From NCBI RefSeq assembly GCF_004124235.1, contig NZ_CP032487.1:2232001-2296000 (forward strand): DNA of 64,000 bases, read 5' to 3'. The stretch is from Yersinia hibernica. Lineage in GTDB: Bacteria > Pseudomonadota > Gammaproteobacteria > Enterobacterales > Enterobacteriaceae. Below are positions 46,464 through 56,369 of this stretch, in pieces (within the stretch, counting starts at the first letter, position 1; every line of letters begins with the position of its first letter). A program made the position numbers and the translations under genes. The notes beneath the pieces were generated by a model that saw only the letters and a list, made by a program, of their open reading frames with translations, was not told where the DNA came from and made no database searches.

Positions 46464-46763
46464 ATGAGTATTGATCGCACTCAGCCGCTATTACCGGTAA
46501 CTCAAGTGCAACCACGGGAAACCAGTGATATTGCACAACAAACGCGTAAACCCTCCACTCAAGTAAAAACATCAGTGAGTGGTACTGAGGTTAAATTGAG
46601 TGATGCGCAGGCAAAATTGATGCAACCGGGCAGCCAAGACATCAATGTAGAACGTGTCGAAACCTTAAAACAGGCTATTCGCTCAGGACAACTGACCATG
46701 GACACCGGCAAAATTGCTGATGCCTTGCTCAAGAATGTCGCGGATGACCTGAAAAATAGCTAA
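46464..46763 (+). CDS. flgM: Anti-sigma-28 factor FlgM
   Basis: Binds FliA and blocks late gene expression until it is exported through the finished hook. It is 99 residues (97 in E. coli) with a disordered N-terminal half. The C-terminal sigma-binding half has [53 protein letters not shown] precedes the ATG. It has its own sigma-28 promoter and is also downstream of flgA. Confidence 0.97.
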   Translation: MSIDRTQPLLPVTQVQPRETSDIAQQTRKPSTQVKTSVSGTEVKLSDAQAKLMQPGSQDINVERVETLKQAIRSGQLTMDTGKIADALLKNVADDLKNS

Positions 46764-46799
46764 CTCCAAAAACAATCGTTAACCGTAAAAGGATACGTG

Positions 46800-47240
46800 G
46801 TGGTGGAAAGACTGCAAACCAATTTGGACCAGCAACTGGAACTGCTTGAATCCCTGAAAACTGTGGTAGCGCAAGAGCAGCAATTACTGTGTTCCGGTCG
46901 GATTCAAGGTATCGTGTTGCAAGGTGTCACCGAACAAAAGAGTTCAATATTGGCTACCCTGGCTTATCTGGACCAGACTCGGCTCACCACCGAAAAAGCA
47001 TGTAATATTGCCGCGCCCTACAGCGGGGTGAATCAGTTGGCGCTGCGCTGGCAACGTATTTTAGAACTGGCCGAAGGGCTGCGATACCGTAATTTGCATA
47101 ACGGATTGTTGCTACAACAGCATATTGAGCATAATACTCAAGCCCTTAGCATATTAAACACCCGCCATGGTCAGTCACTGTATGGGCCGGATGGCCACTC
47201 TAAAGGTGCCAGTTTGCTGGGCCGCAAGATTGGTATTTAG
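46800..47240 (+). CDS. flgN: Flagellar junction-protein chaperone FlgN
   Basis: Chaperone for FlgK and FlgL. It is about 146 residues (138 in E. coli) and helical, with LLESLKTVVAQEQQLL, TEQKSSILATLAYLDQ and the C-terminal LYGPDG...GRKIGI of the family. Three consecutive GTG codons (46797, 46800, 46803) are possible starts. AAAGGA lies three, six or nine bases upstream of them, so the second or third is likeliest. A hairpin follows the stop codon. Confidence 0.93.
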   Translation: MVERLQTNLDQQLELLESLKTVVAQEQQLLCSGRIQGIVLQGVTEQKSSILATLAYLDQTRLTTEKACNIAAPYSGVNQLALRWQRILELAEGLRYRNLHNGLLLQQHIEHNTQALSILNTRHGQSLYGPDGHSKGASLLGRKIGI

Positions 47241-47252
47241 CGCTATCTGATC

Positions 47253-47292
47253 CACAGAAATAAACTGTCGCACTGCGGGGTTTATTTCTGTG
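47253..47292 (+). terminator. Terminator-like hairpin after flgN
   Basis: A perfect 13-bp stem (CACAGAAATAAAC/GTTTATTTCTGTG) with a 14-base loop, 12 bp after flgN. It is not followed by a T-run, so it may act with Rho or as an mRNA 3'-end stabiliser. Confidence 0.5.
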
Positions 47293-47359
47293 TGAGCCGC
47301 CCTGTCTTGCATCCGTCAGGTTTCAATCTTATCTAGCATTATAACACCCTGAACAAAAA

Positions 47360-47386
47360 AGGATTTTTTCTCTTTTTAGCCGATAC
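47360..47386 (+). promoter_or_regulatory. Candidate sigma-28 promoter of the small secreted peptide gene
   Basis: The -10 GCCGATAC at 47379-47386 is identical to that of fliC here. The -35 region AGGATTTT (11-base spacer) matches the consensus at only four of eight positions. It lies 50 bp upstream of the peptide start codon. Confidence 0.45.
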
Positions 47387-47436
47387 GCTAATCTGGCATG
47401 GCTAGGCAAATACGAGCTTAGTTTAAAGGAGGAAAT

Positions 47437-47580
47437 ATGAAGAAACAGGGTGTATTATTTGGCTTGGTTTTTTGTGGTCTTATGGCGATGTCAGCACATT
47501 CAATCGTGCAGGCCAAAGAACTAAATAGCCATCCACCGACCCCTTACTGCTATCACTGCTTTTCCCCGTGGTGGATTTAA
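47437..47580 (+). CDS. Small secreted peptide, undescribed, in the flagellar cluster
   Basis: A 47-residue reading frame that I do not recognise. It starts with ATG five bases after a near-perfect Shine-Dalgarno (AAAGGAGG). The first 26 residues are a textbook signal peptide: MKKQ, a hydrophobic core LFGLVFCGLMAM, and a cleavage site near SIVQA. The predicted mature peptide of 21 residues is rich in Pro, His, Tyr and Trp, with a CYHC motif (two Cys separated by two residues), ending PWWI. It lies between flgN and the convergent flhE, 13 bp from the flhE stop codon, behind a possible sigma-28 promoter. Coregulation with flagella is inferred from that promoter and position. It could be a periplasmic or extracellular peptide; function unknown. 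Confidence 0.7.
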   Translation: MKKQGVLFGLVFCGLMAMSAHSIVQAKELNSHPPTPYCYHCFSPWWI

Positions 47581-47593
47581 TCCGATTTTAACA

Positions 47594-48016
47594 TTAGCGA
47601 TAATTGACGATGACCTGATTGCTAATCACTTGCAGCGGCGGGTTTACCCGACCTTTTCCTGCAATAAAGTAAACAAAAGTCAGTTGAGTCGCAGCGGCTT
47701 CCCCTGCTAGCCCGCGACTCTGTCCACTGCCTCCCTCAAGTGGCATGCAACGGGTTGGAGTACACAACTTTACTTGTAAACCGTCTGGTGCTGCTGACAT
47801 CAATTGGTAGCGCCAGCTTATCGAAACAATCCGCGCGTTCTCTGGTGCCAGAGCCACAGGGGATTGCAACGGTTTAGCCGATATTGCGACCCCGCGAAAA
47901 CTCTGAGTAACGCCGATATCATCAGCCACCCACGAACCCGAAGCCGCAGCAGTCAGTGGCCACAGCCCGAGCACCCACAAACTGCTCAAAATCACACGGG
48001 AAAGCCGGGTCAGCAT
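47594..48016 (-). CDS. flhE: Flagellar periplasmic protein FlhE
   Basis: Periplasmic protein of flhBAE that prevents proton leakage through the export gate and is needed for swarming. It is 140 residues (130 in E. coli) with a signal peptide (ending near AAASG). The conserved WRYQLMSAAPDGLQVKLCTPTRCMPLEG is present, as is the C-terminal GKGRVNPPLQVISNQVIVNYR. It overlaps the flhA stop codon by one base. Confidence 0.94.
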   Translation of the reverse strand: MLTRLSRVILSSLWVLGLWPLTAAASGSWVADDIGVTQSFRGVAISAKPLQSPVALAPENARIVSISWRYQLMSAAPDGLQVKLCTPTRCMPLEGGSGQSRGLAGEAAATQLTFVYFIAGKGRVNPPLQVISNQVIVNYR

Positions 48017-50094
48017 TAGGCCGCTCCTATTGTTGACGTCATCCGAATCTGACGATTATCACCAATTTCCAGATTAGACAGCACCACCATCTGCGGTAAA
48101 CTGCGGCGCAAGAAACGGGCGAGTAAGGCACGCAACGCATGGTTAACCAGCAACACCGGCGGCGCGCCCAGCATTTCTTGGCGCTGCAATGCTTGTTTAG
48201 ATTGTTCCAATAACCGGTCAGCTAACCCCGGCTCCAGCCCACTCCCCCCTTGAAGTGCCTGCAATAACAAGCGCTCTAATGCCGCATCCAGCCCAATAAC
48301 TTGAATCTCGCCCGTGCCCGGGAACCACTGCTGCGCAATTGAGCGCCCCAGCGCCACACGCACTACAGCGGTTAACTCGTAAGGGTCGGTTTGATTTGGC
48401 GCGTGCTCAGCCAGGGTCTCAATAATGGTGCGCATATCGCGAATGGATACTCGCTCCATTAACAGGTTTTGCAACACTTTATGCAGTGTGGTTAAGGTCA
48501 CAACGCCTGGAATAAAATCTTCGGTCAGCTTCGGCATCTCTTGTGAAACTCGGTCTAGCAGTTGCTGGGTTTCCTGACGGCCGAACAATTCACTCGCATA
48601 TTGGCTAATCAGATGGTTCAAGTGGGTGGCAACAACGGTACTGGCCTCAACCACAGTAAACCCTTGAATTTGCGCCTGTTCACGTAATGCACTTTCAATC
48701 CACACCGCCGCCAAACCAAAAGCGGGGTCATGAGTCGCTTCACCGGGCAGTGTTCCAACGGCGTTGCCCGGGTTAATGGCTAACCAGCGGCCGGGATGGG
48801 CTTCGCCGCTGCCAATTTCGACCCCTTTCATTAATATCCGATAACTGGCGGGCGGCAGTTCCAGATTATCGCGGATATGAACCACCGGCGGCAGGTAGCC
48901 CATTTCTTGGGCAAACTTTTTACGAATACTGCGAATTCGGCCGAGTAATTCGCCATTTTGTTGGAAATCAACCATTGGAATCAGGCGATAACCGACCTCC
49001 ATACCCAGTGGGTCTTCCAACTGAACATCTGACCAGGTGGCTTCCGTAGCTTGTTGCTGGTCTTGTACTACCGGCGCTTCTGCGGCGGCCGGTTGCTGCG
49101 ATTGATTACTGCGCAAGCGCCAAGCTAATGCCAATAGAGCCGCAGTAAACAGCAAGAAGACAAAGTTAGGCATACCCGGCACCATGCCGAGCAAACCTAA
49201 CACTGCGGCACTCAATACCATCACCCGCGGGTTGTTGAACAACTGGGTGACCATTTGCTGGCCCACGTCTTGATCGGTACTCACGCGGGTCACAATGACC
49301 CCCGCCGCCGTGGATATCACCAATGCCGGGATTTGTGCCACCAAACCATCACCGATGGTCAATAAGGTATAGGTTTCTGCTGCATGGCCCACCGGCATAT
49401 TGTGCTGCAATACCCCGACTAACAGGCCACCGACCACGTTAATCACCATGATAAGCAGCCCGGCTACCGCATCACCGCGCACAAATTTACTGGCCCCGTC
49501 CATTGAGCCGTAGAAGTCCGCTTCCTGAGTGACATCAGAACGGCGTTTTTTCGCTTCGTCCTCACCAATTAATCCGGCGTTTAAGTCAGCATCAATCGCC
49601 ATCTGTTTGCCGGGCATCCCATCAAGGACAAAACGTGCGCCCACTTCGGCTATGCGCCCGGCCCCTTTGGTGATGACCATAAAGTTGATGATAACCAAAA
49701 TGATAAAGACCACGATGCCGATGGCGAAGTTACCGCCCACCAGGAAGTGGCCAAAAGCTTCAACCACCCGCCCCGCCGCCGCCGCACCAGTATGGCCATC
49801 CATCAGAATGATACGGGTGGAGGCAACGTTCAGAGATAGACGCAGTAAAGTTGAGAACAGCAGAATGGTCGGGAAGGCGGCAAAATCTAAAGTCCGCTGG
49901 GTAAACATGGCAACCAGCAACACCATAATGGACAGCGCGATGTTGAAGGTGAAGAGCAAGTCCAACACGAAAGGTGGTAACGGCAACACCATCATCGACA
50001 GGATCATTAAGATCAAGATTGGCCCGGCCAGAATTTGCCACTGCGTATCTTTGAAGTTGCCCGGTAAACGAAGCAGGGCGGCCAAATTAGCCAT
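48016..50094 (-). CDS. flhA: Flagellar export-gate protein FlhA
   Basis: Nonameric export gate that uses the proton motive force and receives chaperone-substrate complexes. It is 692 residues, the E. coli length. The N-terminal half has eight membrane segments and the FHIPEP signature region (RIAEVGARFVLDGMPGKQMAIDADLNAG). The C-terminal cytoplasmic ring-forming domain contains ALREQAQIQGFTVVEASTVVATHLNHLI. It overlaps flhB and flhE by one base each. Confidence 0.98.
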   Translation of the reverse strand: MANLAALLRLPGNFKDTQWQILAGPILILMILSMMVLPLPPFVLDLLFTFNIALSIMVLLVAMFTQRTLDFAAFPTILLFSTLLRLSLNVASTRIILMDGHTGAAAAGRVVEAFGHFLVGGNFAIGIVVFIILVIINFMVITKGAGRIAEVGARFVLDGMPGKQMAIDADLNAGLIGEDEAKKRRSDVTQEADFYGSMDGASKFVRGDAVAGLLIMVINVVGGLLVGVLQHNMPVGHAAETYTLLTIGDGLVAQIPALVISTAAGVIVTRVSTDQDVGQQMVTQLFNNPRVMVLSAAVLGLLGMVPGMPNFVFLLFTAALLALAWRLRSNQSQQPAAAEAPVVQDQQQATEATWSDVQLEDPLGMEVGYRLIPMVDFQQNGELLGRIRSIRKKFAQEMGYLPPVVHIRDNLELPPASYRILMKGVEIGSGEAHPGRWLAINPGNAVGTLPGEATHDPAFGLAAVWIESALREQAQIQGFTVVEASTVVATHLNHLISQYASELFGRQETQQLLDRVSQEMPKLTEDFIPGVVTLTTLHKVLQNLLMERVSIRDMRTIIETLAEHAPNQTDPYELTAVVRVALGRSIAQQWFPGTGEIQVIGLDAALERLLLQALQGGSGLEPGLADRLLEQSKQALQRQEMLGAPPVLLVNHALRALLARFLRRSLPQMVVLSNLEIGDNRQIRMTSTIGAA

Positions 50095-51242
50095 TAGTCA
50101 GTCTCACTCTCTGTTGCAAAATCCAGACCTTCCGGTACCGGGAGATGTTCAGGTTTTTTCGGGATTAATCCACCTTCCCGCTTCCAGCGCTTTAGCTGAT
50201 ACACCCAAGCAAGGACTTCAGCCACCGCGGCGTATAAGGTGGCTGGAATATGTTGGCCGACTTCACTGTGCCGAAAGAGTGCCCTGGCCAGTGGCGGTGC
50301 TTCTAATAAAGGAATGCGATGTTCAGCGCCCAGTTCACGGATGCGCAATGCCACCGCCCCCGCCCCTTTCGCCAACACTTTGGGCGCACTCATTTTGGCT
50401 TCGTTGTACTGCAAGGCGACGGCATAGTGAGTCGGGTTAGTCACTATCACATCCGCTTTAGGCACATCCGCCATCATTCGGCGGCGGGCCATCGCCCGTT
50501 GCTGCTGACGAATGCGCCCTTTCACATGCGGGTCACCCTCTTGATCTTTGAATTCATCACGTATTTCCTGTTTGGTCATACGTAATTTTTTAATATGGCT
50601 GGTTATCTGGAAAAACACATCGAACCCGACCATCGGGGTCAGGCCAAGCACCACGACCAATCCGCAGAAAATAATCAAATGCAGCGCGTCACCTAATGCT
50701 GCGACGGGAGGAGCGGCCATTAAGCGCATCATATCTGGCCAGTTATGCCACAAGAATATACCGGTCACCCAGCCAACCAGCGTCGCCTTCAAAATCGCTT
50801 TTAGCAGTTCAGCTAGCGCTTGCGAGGAAAACATCCGTTTTAAGCCCGCAATGGGGCTCATCCGCTTCAGGTCAAACTTGATTGATTCACCGCTAAATAG
50901 CACGCCGCCCAACAGCATCGGTACGGCCAGCGCCACTATCACCAATCCGGCAAAAATCGGTACCAACGCCATGAGTGTTTGGCGCAGTAACATGCCAATT
51001 TGGCGTAGCATTTGTTTGTCATCACTGATGATGCCGTGATCAAAGTGCAGCCCTTGGGCAATCATGGCGGCCAGTTGTCGCGCCATCGACTCCCCCGAAA
51101 CCCACAAAATAGCCAAACCGGCCCCGAGCATCAGCATCGAGGTCAGTTCGCGCGAGCGCGGGATTTGGCCTTTCTCGCGAGCTTTCTCCAGCTTGTGGGC
51201 TGTGGGTTCCTCGCTTTTGTCTGCATCGCTATCTTCAGCCAC
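50094..51242 (-). CDS. flhB: Flagellar export-switch protein FlhB
   Basis: Controls the switch from hook to filament substrates. It is 382 residues, with an N-terminal DKSEEPTAHKLEKAREKGQIPRSRE and four membrane segments. The cytoplasmic domain contains the autocleavage motif NPTH in VIVTNPTHYAVAL, where the chain splits between Asn and Pro. First gene of flhBAE; a candidate FlhDC box lies about 110 bp upstream. Confidence 0.98.
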   Translation of the reverse strand: MAEDSDADKSEEPTAHKLEKAREKGQIPRSRELTSMLMLGAGLAILWVSGESMARQLAAMIAQGLHFDHGIISDDKQMLRQIGMLLRQTLMALVPIFAGLVIVALAVPMLLGGVLFSGESIKFDLKRMSPIAGLKRMFSSQALAELLKAILKATLVGWVTGIFLWHNWPDMMRLMAAPPVAALGDALHLIIFCGLVVVLGLTPMVGFDVFFQITSHIKKLRMTKQEIRDEFKDQEGDPHVKGRIRQQQRAMARRRMMADVPKADVIVTNPTHYAVALQYNEAKMSAPKVLAKGAGAVALRIRELGAEHRIPLLEAPPLARALFRHSEVGQHIPATLYAAVAEVLAWVYQLKRWKREGGLIPKKPEHLPVPEGLDFATESETD

Positions 51243-51350
51243 AGCAGGTTTTCCTGTTCAGCGTAAGCGTTCCCATCCAAGAGAAAATTAATATGCGTAG
51301 CATGACAAACATTTAGATAGCCTATGGATGGAACAAAGCAGCAATTAGGG

Positions 51351-51365
51351 GGTTATTTCTCGGTT
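51351..51365 (-). promoter_or_regulatory. Possible FlhD4C2 half-site upstream of flhB
   Basis: The plus strand reads GGTTATTTCTCGGTT, close to the half-site CGYTATTT-N2-SCRTT in core and spacing. It lies about 110 bp upstream of flhB. Assigned by motif and position only. Confidence 0.3.
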
Positions 51366-51421
51366 CAAGGCGTTCGGGCGGTTGGCTGGGTGTTTATTGC
51401 CTGGCTAAGTGACAGGAGTGG

Positions 51422-51447
51422 GTAGATGAGAGCGGCCTCTCACCTAC
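51422..51447 (-). terminator. Terminator-like hairpin after cheZ
   Basis: An 11-bp stem (GTAGGTGAGAG/CTCTCATCTAC on the minus strand, with one G-U pair) and a 4-base loop, 20 bp after the cheZ stop codon. There is no T-run, so termination is less certain. Confidence 0.45.
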
Positions 51448-51467
51448 CGATTAAGGTTTCGGCCAGC

Positions 51468-52112
51468 TTAGAAGCCCAGGCTGTCAAGCAGGTCATCAAC
51501 CTGATCCTGACTGGCAATCACGCCCGCGCCATTTTTATCCAATTGTGGTCCATTGAGTAAACTGTCGGCCTGTTTCTGCGGTTTTGACGGCATATCAGGA
51601 ATGTTTTCCATCAATACCATCAATAACTGTTTCTCAATTTCCTGCACCACATCCATCATGCGCTTGATAACCTGGCCCGTCAGGTCTTGGAAATCCTGCG
51701 CCATCATGATTTCCAATAATTGCGCATTGGTAAATGATGTATGTTGGGGCACCACATCCAGATAATCTCGGGTATCGGTGACCAAAGAGCGGGCGTCTGA
51801 TAACTCGATTGGGTTTGCGAACCATTCATCCCAACGAACTTTGAGTGCCTTCGCCGATGACTCCAGCTCATTTTGGCGCGGTTGCGCTGCTTCAACACAG
51901 TTCAATGCTCTTTCAGCCGCCTGTGCCGTCATATGAACCACATAGTCCAGGCGGTCGCGGGCATCAGGAATGGCTTCTGCCGCCTGAGCAATGGCTTGAT
52001 CCAAGCCTAACTCTCGCAAACTGTCACGTAGCATCCGCGTCAGTTGCCCAATACGGCTAATTATATCACTGGCAGATGCCGCATCTGTTGCGGGCATTTG
52101 ATGGTTACTCAT
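51468..52112 (-). CDS. cheZ: CheY-P phosphatase CheZ
   Basis: Removes phosphate from CheY-P to end tumbling signals. It is 214 residues, the E. coli length. The active-site segment is [20 protein letters not shown], with the Gln that attacks CheY-P. The C-terminal [15 protein letters not shown] is the CheY-binding tail. Last gene of the mot-che transcript, nine bases after cheY. Confidence 0.97.
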   Translation of the reverse strand: MSNHQMPATDAASASDIISRIGQLTRMLRDSLRELGLDQAIAQAAEAIPDARDRLDYVVHMTAQAAERALNCVEAAQPRQNELESSAKALKVRWDEWFANPIELSDARSLVTDTRDYLDVVPQHTSFTNAQLLEIMMAQDFQDLTGQVIKRMMDVVQEIEKQLLMVLMENIPDMPSKPQKQADSLLNGPQLDKNGAGVIASQDQVDDLLDSLGF

Positions 52113-52121
52113 CTCGCCTCC

Positions 52122-52547
<426 letters not shown>

Positions 52548-52598
52548 TTAACTATCAACGCCCGATTTCCACCGGAAAATAAATGCCCAAATCGCTAT

Positions 52599-53651
52599 TT
52601 ATATACGCAGGGCTTGGCCACTACTGATTTGCGCCAACATCCGTTGGCTTATCTGGTTCAACTCCAACACTTCATTTACCCCGCCCATCCCAATGGCTTC
52701 GCGCGGCATACCAAAGACCACGCAACTGGCCTCATTTTGGGCGATGGTATAAGCACCTGCCCGATGCATTTCCAATAACCCGGCAGCACCGTCATTACCC
52801 ATGCCGGTCAGAATCACACCGACCGCATTGCGCCCGGCGTACTGCGCCACTGAACGGAACAGCACATCGACCGAAGGACGATGGCGATTAACTGCCGGGC
52901 CATCATGAATACGCACCTGGTAGTTTGCCCCGCTGCGCGCCAATTCCATGTGCCGATCACCGGGTGCAATATAGGCGTGTCCGGGCAATACCCGCTCGCC
53001 GTCTTCTGCTTCTTTCACGGTAATCTGGCACAGTTTGTTGAGCCGCTCGGCAAATGAACGGGTAAAACCCGGTGGCATATGCTGCGTAATCAACAGGGCC
53101 GGACTGGTCGGCGGCAAAGGCTGCAATACCGTACGGATGGCTTCAGTCCCCCCGGTGGATGCACCAATCGCAATTAACTTTTCACTACTGAGTAACGGCG
53201 TATGGCTGAGCATCACTGGCGCATGTTCTGGGCCACGTTGTGGCAAACGCGCTTTCGCTGCGGTGCGAATTTTCTCGGCAATCAGCTCACTGTAAGCCAG
53301 CATCCCCTCTCTGATACCCAACTGAGGCTTGGTCACGAAATCAATCGCCCCCAACTCCAGCGCCCGCATGGTTATCTCGGAGTTTTTACCGGTTAAGGAT
53401 GAGACCATGACCACCGGCATGGGCCGTAATCGCATCAATTTTTCAAGAAAATCCAAGCCATCCATCCGCGGCATTTCAACATCGAGGGTTAATACCTGCG
53501 GATTGAATTTTTTAATCAAATCACGGGCGACCAGCGGATCAGGTGCCGCTGCAACCATTTCCATGTCTGGGTGACTGTTAATAATCTCTGTCATTAACTG
53601 GCGCATCAATGCAGAATCATCAACGCACAATACTCTGATTTTACTCATCAC
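52599..53651 (-). CDS. cheB: Chemoreceptor methylesterase/deamidase CheB
   Basis: Removes methyl groups from chemoreceptors for adaptation. It is 350 residues. The N-terminal receiver domain has the phospho-acceptor in [11 protein letters not shown]. The C-terminal esterase has the catalytic triad Ser in IGASTGG, His in ITQHMPPGF and Asp in [10 protein letters not shown]. It overlaps cheR by four bases. Confidence 0.98.
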   Translation of the reverse strand: MMSKIRVLCVDDSALMRQLMTEIINSHPDMEMVAAAPDPLVARDLIKKFNPQVLTLDVEMPRMDGLDFLEKLMRLRPMPVVMVSSLTGKNSEITMRALELGAIDFVTKPQLGIREGMLAYSELIAEKIRTAAKARLPQRGPEHAPVMLSHTPLLSSEKLIAIGASTGGTEAIRTVLQPLPPTSPALLITQHMPPGFTRSFAERLNKLCQITVKEAEDGERVLPGHAYIAPGDRHMELARSGANYQVRIHDGPAVNRHRPSVDVLFRSVAQYAGRNAVGVILTGMGNDGAAGLLEMHRAGAYTIAQNEASCVVFGMPREAIGMGGVNEVLELNQISQRMLAQISSGQALRI

Positions 53652-54508
53652 CTCTCCTTGGTCAGTCCATAAACGGTCTGCCCACGCAAATAGAATTCCC
53701 GACTAATTTGACTGAAATTCTCCGAGTGGCCTGCAAACATCAAGCCACCGGGTTTTAGCAAAGGGACAAAGCGACGCAAGATGCGCTCCTGCGTTTCTTT
53801 ATCAAAATAAATCATCACATTACGACAAAAAATAGCGTCAAATTGCCCGGGCAATGCCCATTCGGGTGCCAATAGATTCAGTTGCTGGAAATGAATCATA
53901 TTGGCAAGCTCTGGCCGCACTCTTACCATGCCCTGATGAGGGCCGGTGCCACGCAGGAAATAGCGTTGCATTTGTTGCGCAGACAAAGAGCGCAATTCAT
54001 CTTGCCGATACACCCCATTGGTGGCTTTCTCCAGCACTTGCGTGTCAATGTCACTGGCCAAAATCTGGCAAGATCCCGACCTGTTTCCCAGCACATCACA
54101 TAATGTCATGGCAATGGAGTAAGGCTCTTCACCGGTTGAGGCCGCCGTACTCCAGACTGCATAGCTGCCCGAGCGCTGGCGAGCATGCTCAGCCAGAATC
54201 GGGAAATGGTGCGCCTCACGGAAGAATGCCGTCAGGTTAGTGGTCAATGCATTAACAAATGCCTGCCACTCTGCACTATTTGGGTCAGTCTCCAATAACG
54301 CCAAGTATTGGCCAAAATCATCAATTCCCAGCAACCTTAACCGCCTGACCAGGCGGTTATAGACCATTTCCCGTTTGTGATCCGCCAGGACAATCCCGGC
54401 CCGTTGGTAAATAAGTTGGCAAATGCGTCGAAAGTGAACATCCGACAGCGGGAGCCGTTGAATCATCTGGGTCAGGAGAGACCCAGACTCCAGGGGTGAT
54501 GGTTTCAT
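53648..54508 (-). CDS. cheR: Chemoreceptor methyltransferase CheR
   Basis: Adds methyl groups to receptor glutamates using S-adenosylmethionine. It is 286 residues. The N-terminal helical domain is followed by the Rossmann domain with the SAM-binding region [16 protein letters not shown] and [13 protein letters not shown]. It lies 28 bp downstream of a chemoreceptor gene. CheR normally docks on the NWETF tail, which only the other of the two receptors here carries. Confidence 0.97.
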   Translation of the reverse strand: MKPSPLESGSLLTQMIQRLPLSDVHFRRICQLIYQRAGIVLADHKREMVYNRLVRRLRLLGIDDFGQYLALLETDPNSAEWQAFVNALTTNLTAFFREAHHFPILAEHARQRSGSYAVWSTAASTGEEPYSIAMTLCDVLGNRSGSCQILASDIDTQVLEKATNGVYRQDELRSLSAQQMQRYFLRGTGPHQGMVRVRPELANMIHFQQLNLLAPEWALPGQFDAIFCRNVMIYFDKETQERILRRFVPLLKPGGLMFAGHSENFSQISREFYLRGQTVYGLTKER

Positions 54509-54536
54509 CCGGTTTCACCCCACAATACCGTCTTTG

Positions 54537-56189
54537 TTACGCCGTTTGACAATCTGGGGTTTCCTTTGCAGCCGCTGTTTTCACAACAAATTGCTTACCA
54601 CTGCCCGCTGCTGCTTGCCCCTCCCCGCTGTCGCTATCCTGCTCCAAACGAAAGACAGACACTGCATCGGAGAGCATACCTGCTTGCTCTTCCAGTGCAT
54701 TAGCTGCAGCTGCAGCCTCTTCCACTAATGCGGCGTTTTGCTGAGTGACCTGATCCATCTGTGTTACCGCGAGTGAAACCTGCTCAATACCTCGGCTTTG
54801 TTCATCCGAGGCGGAAGCGATTTCACCCATAATGTCGGTAACCCGAGTCACTGAGCGAACAATCTCTTCCATGGTGGTACCCGCATCTTCGACCAGTGTG
54901 GAGCCCTGGCGAACACGGCTAACCGATTCATCGATAAGCCCTTTAATTTCTTTTGCGGCTTGTGCACTGCGCTGGGCTAAGTTACGCACTTCACCGGCAA
55001 CAACTGCGAACCCCCGCCCTTGCTCACCAGCACGGGCTGCTTCCACTGCAGCATTCAGTGCCAGAATGTTAGTTTGGAAAGCAATACCATCGATAACACT
55101 GGTAATAGCGCCAATCTTCTGTGAACTGGTGGCGATGTCGTGCATTGTTGTCACCACACTCCCTGCCAATTCCCCCCCTTTGGCCGCGGTTCCCGATGCC
55201 TCTTGCGCCAGTTGGGTCGCTTGACGAGCATTATCAGCATTTTGTTTCACCGTCGCGGTCAATTGCTCCATGCTGGCGGCAGTTTGCTCTAATGATGCGG
55301 CCTGCTGCTCAGTTCTTGCGGATAAATCATTGTTACCGGCAGAGATTTCCTGAATGCCGGTTAACATTGATTCGGTGCCGTCGCGCACATGGCTAACCGT
55401 GGTGATCAGCGACTGTTGCATCGTGCGCAGGCTGGCAAACATCTGGCTGATTTCATTACGACCCGAAACTGAAATCTGGCCGGATAAATCTCCTTTTGCG
55501 ATGCAGTCAAAATGGTCGCGCATCATCTTCAATGGCGACACAAACATGGTGCGTAGCCAGACCAGTGAAGAGATGGCCATCGCGATTACCATTAAAATCG
55601 CCCCGGCAAAGATCCACATTGAGAGGTGATAAGCCTGCTGGTTTTCCGTGCCCGCTTGGGCAATCACTTCATTGGCATACTGTAAATACTGCAAGAAATC
55701 AGCTTCGAACAAATCTTGAGTTTTTTGAGTGGGTTGGTCCATAAAACTCTGCAAATTGCCGGCTTCTAGGAAATCAATTAATTCCCGCAATGAATGCCGT
55801 AAGTTCTGATAACTGTTTTTGGTCGCATCTAACAACTCACTACCGGTGTCACTCTCGTCAAGACGGGGGACCGCCAGAAACTGATTAAAATAGAGATCTG
55901 CTTTCTGTAATGAGCTACGCGCATTACCCATTAACGCGTTGACTTGCTCCTGAGGGACTTTGAGAGCCGAGCGAGTCCCCGCTCGGTTTAAGGTATTACG
56001 CGCCTGAAGCAAGGATACCCAACTAAGGCTTAATGCATCCCGTTGCTGACTGCTGAGGTCCACACGGTTTAAATTTTGGTAGTCTGAGCGAAAAGCCGTA
56101 AATGACAGACCACTTGAAATTAACTGTATTGAACAAATCAACATGAGTAACAGGAAAAAGCTGGTAGAAATCCGGATTCGGCCAAACAT
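54537..56189 (-). CDS. Methyl-accepting chemotaxis protein (Tar/Tsr type) without NWETF tail
   Basis: Inner-membrane chemoreceptor of 550 residues. Two membrane segments (about 7-30 and 190-212) enclose a four-helix periplasmic sensor with the Arg-containing ligand helix [14 protein letters not shown], as in Tsr and Tar. A HAMP domain and a long signalling coiled coil follow. The tip is the invariant block around [35 protein letters not shown], with methylation-helix [16 protein letters not shown]. The C-terminus ends CQTA, lacking the pentapeptide that tethers CheR and CheB, so it should behave like a minor receptor that depends on a major partner. The ligand is unknown. I see no sigma-28 promoter of its own; it probably shares the transcript of the upstream receptor. 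Confidence 0.93.
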   Translation of the reverse strand: MFGRIRISTSFFLLLMLICSIQLISSGLSFTAFRSDYQNLNRVDLSSQQRDALSLSWVSLLQARNTLNRAGTRSALKVPQEQVNALMGNARSSLQKADLYFNQFLAVPRLDESDTGSELLDATKNSYQNLRHSLRELIDFLEAGNLQSFMDQPTQKTQDLFEADFLQYLQYANEVIAQAGTENQQAYHLSMWIFAGAILMVIAMAISSLVWLRTMFVSPLKMMRDHFDCIAKGDLSGQISVSGRNEISQMFASLRTMQQSLITTVSHVRDGTESMLTGIQEISAGNNDLSARTEQQAASLEQTAASMEQLTATVKQNADNARQATQLAQEASGTAAKGGELAGSVVTTMHDIATSSQKIGAITSVIDGIAFQTNILALNAAVEAARAGEQGRGFAVVAGEVRNLAQRSAQAAKEIKGLIDESVSRVRQGSTLVEDAGTTMEEIVRSVTRVTDIMGEIASASDEQSRGIEQVSLAVTQMDQVTQQNAALVEEAAAAANALEEQAGMLSDAVSVFRLEQDSDSGEGQAAAGSGKQFVVKTAAAKETPDCQTA

Positions 56190-56203
56190 CGTAACCTCTT
56201 CTC

Positions 56204-56223
56204 AGCCGGCTCATTGGCCGGCT
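56204..56223. repeat. Hairpin in the leader of the downstream chemoreceptor gene
   Basis: A perfect 7-bp GC stem AGCCGGC/GCCGGCT with a 6-base loop, 15 bp upstream of the receptor start codon and directly before its Shine-Dalgarno. A T-rich run follows it only on the plus strand, where no gene needs termination. Confidence 0.6.
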
Positions 56224-56234
56224 TTATTTATTCC

Positions 56235-56355
56235 CGTCATACTTCAAGCTGCATATGCGTTGGCGACCTGCATTCACCCCAGTCACTTACCAATGGAAGC
56301 GCTTGGGGATCTTCTTCACCGCCGCCGTCCGACAACTCGAACTATTGAGGGTATG
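56235..56355 (-). repeat. ERIC element between the two chemoreceptor genes
   Basis: The plus strand shows CGTCATACTTCAAGCTGCAT, then TTCACCCCAGTCACTTAC and the partner GAAGCGCTTGGGGAT, then CAACTCGAACTATTGAGGGTAT at the end. This is the ERIC consensus read in reverse, about 121 bp long. It fills most of the 180-bp gap and must be transcribed if both receptor genes share one mRNA. Confidence 0.88.
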
Positions 56356-56369
56356 TTTTGTGTAGGGGT

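Noticed and set aside
49529..50440. 303-codon plus-strand open frame
   Set aside because: It is antisense to flhA and flhB, which are strongly conserved; its sequence is low in family-like motifs and it has no ribosome-binding site.
56204..56228. Stem plus T-rich run read as a terminator on the plus strand
   Set aside because: No plus-strand gene ends nearby; kept as a leader hairpin instead.
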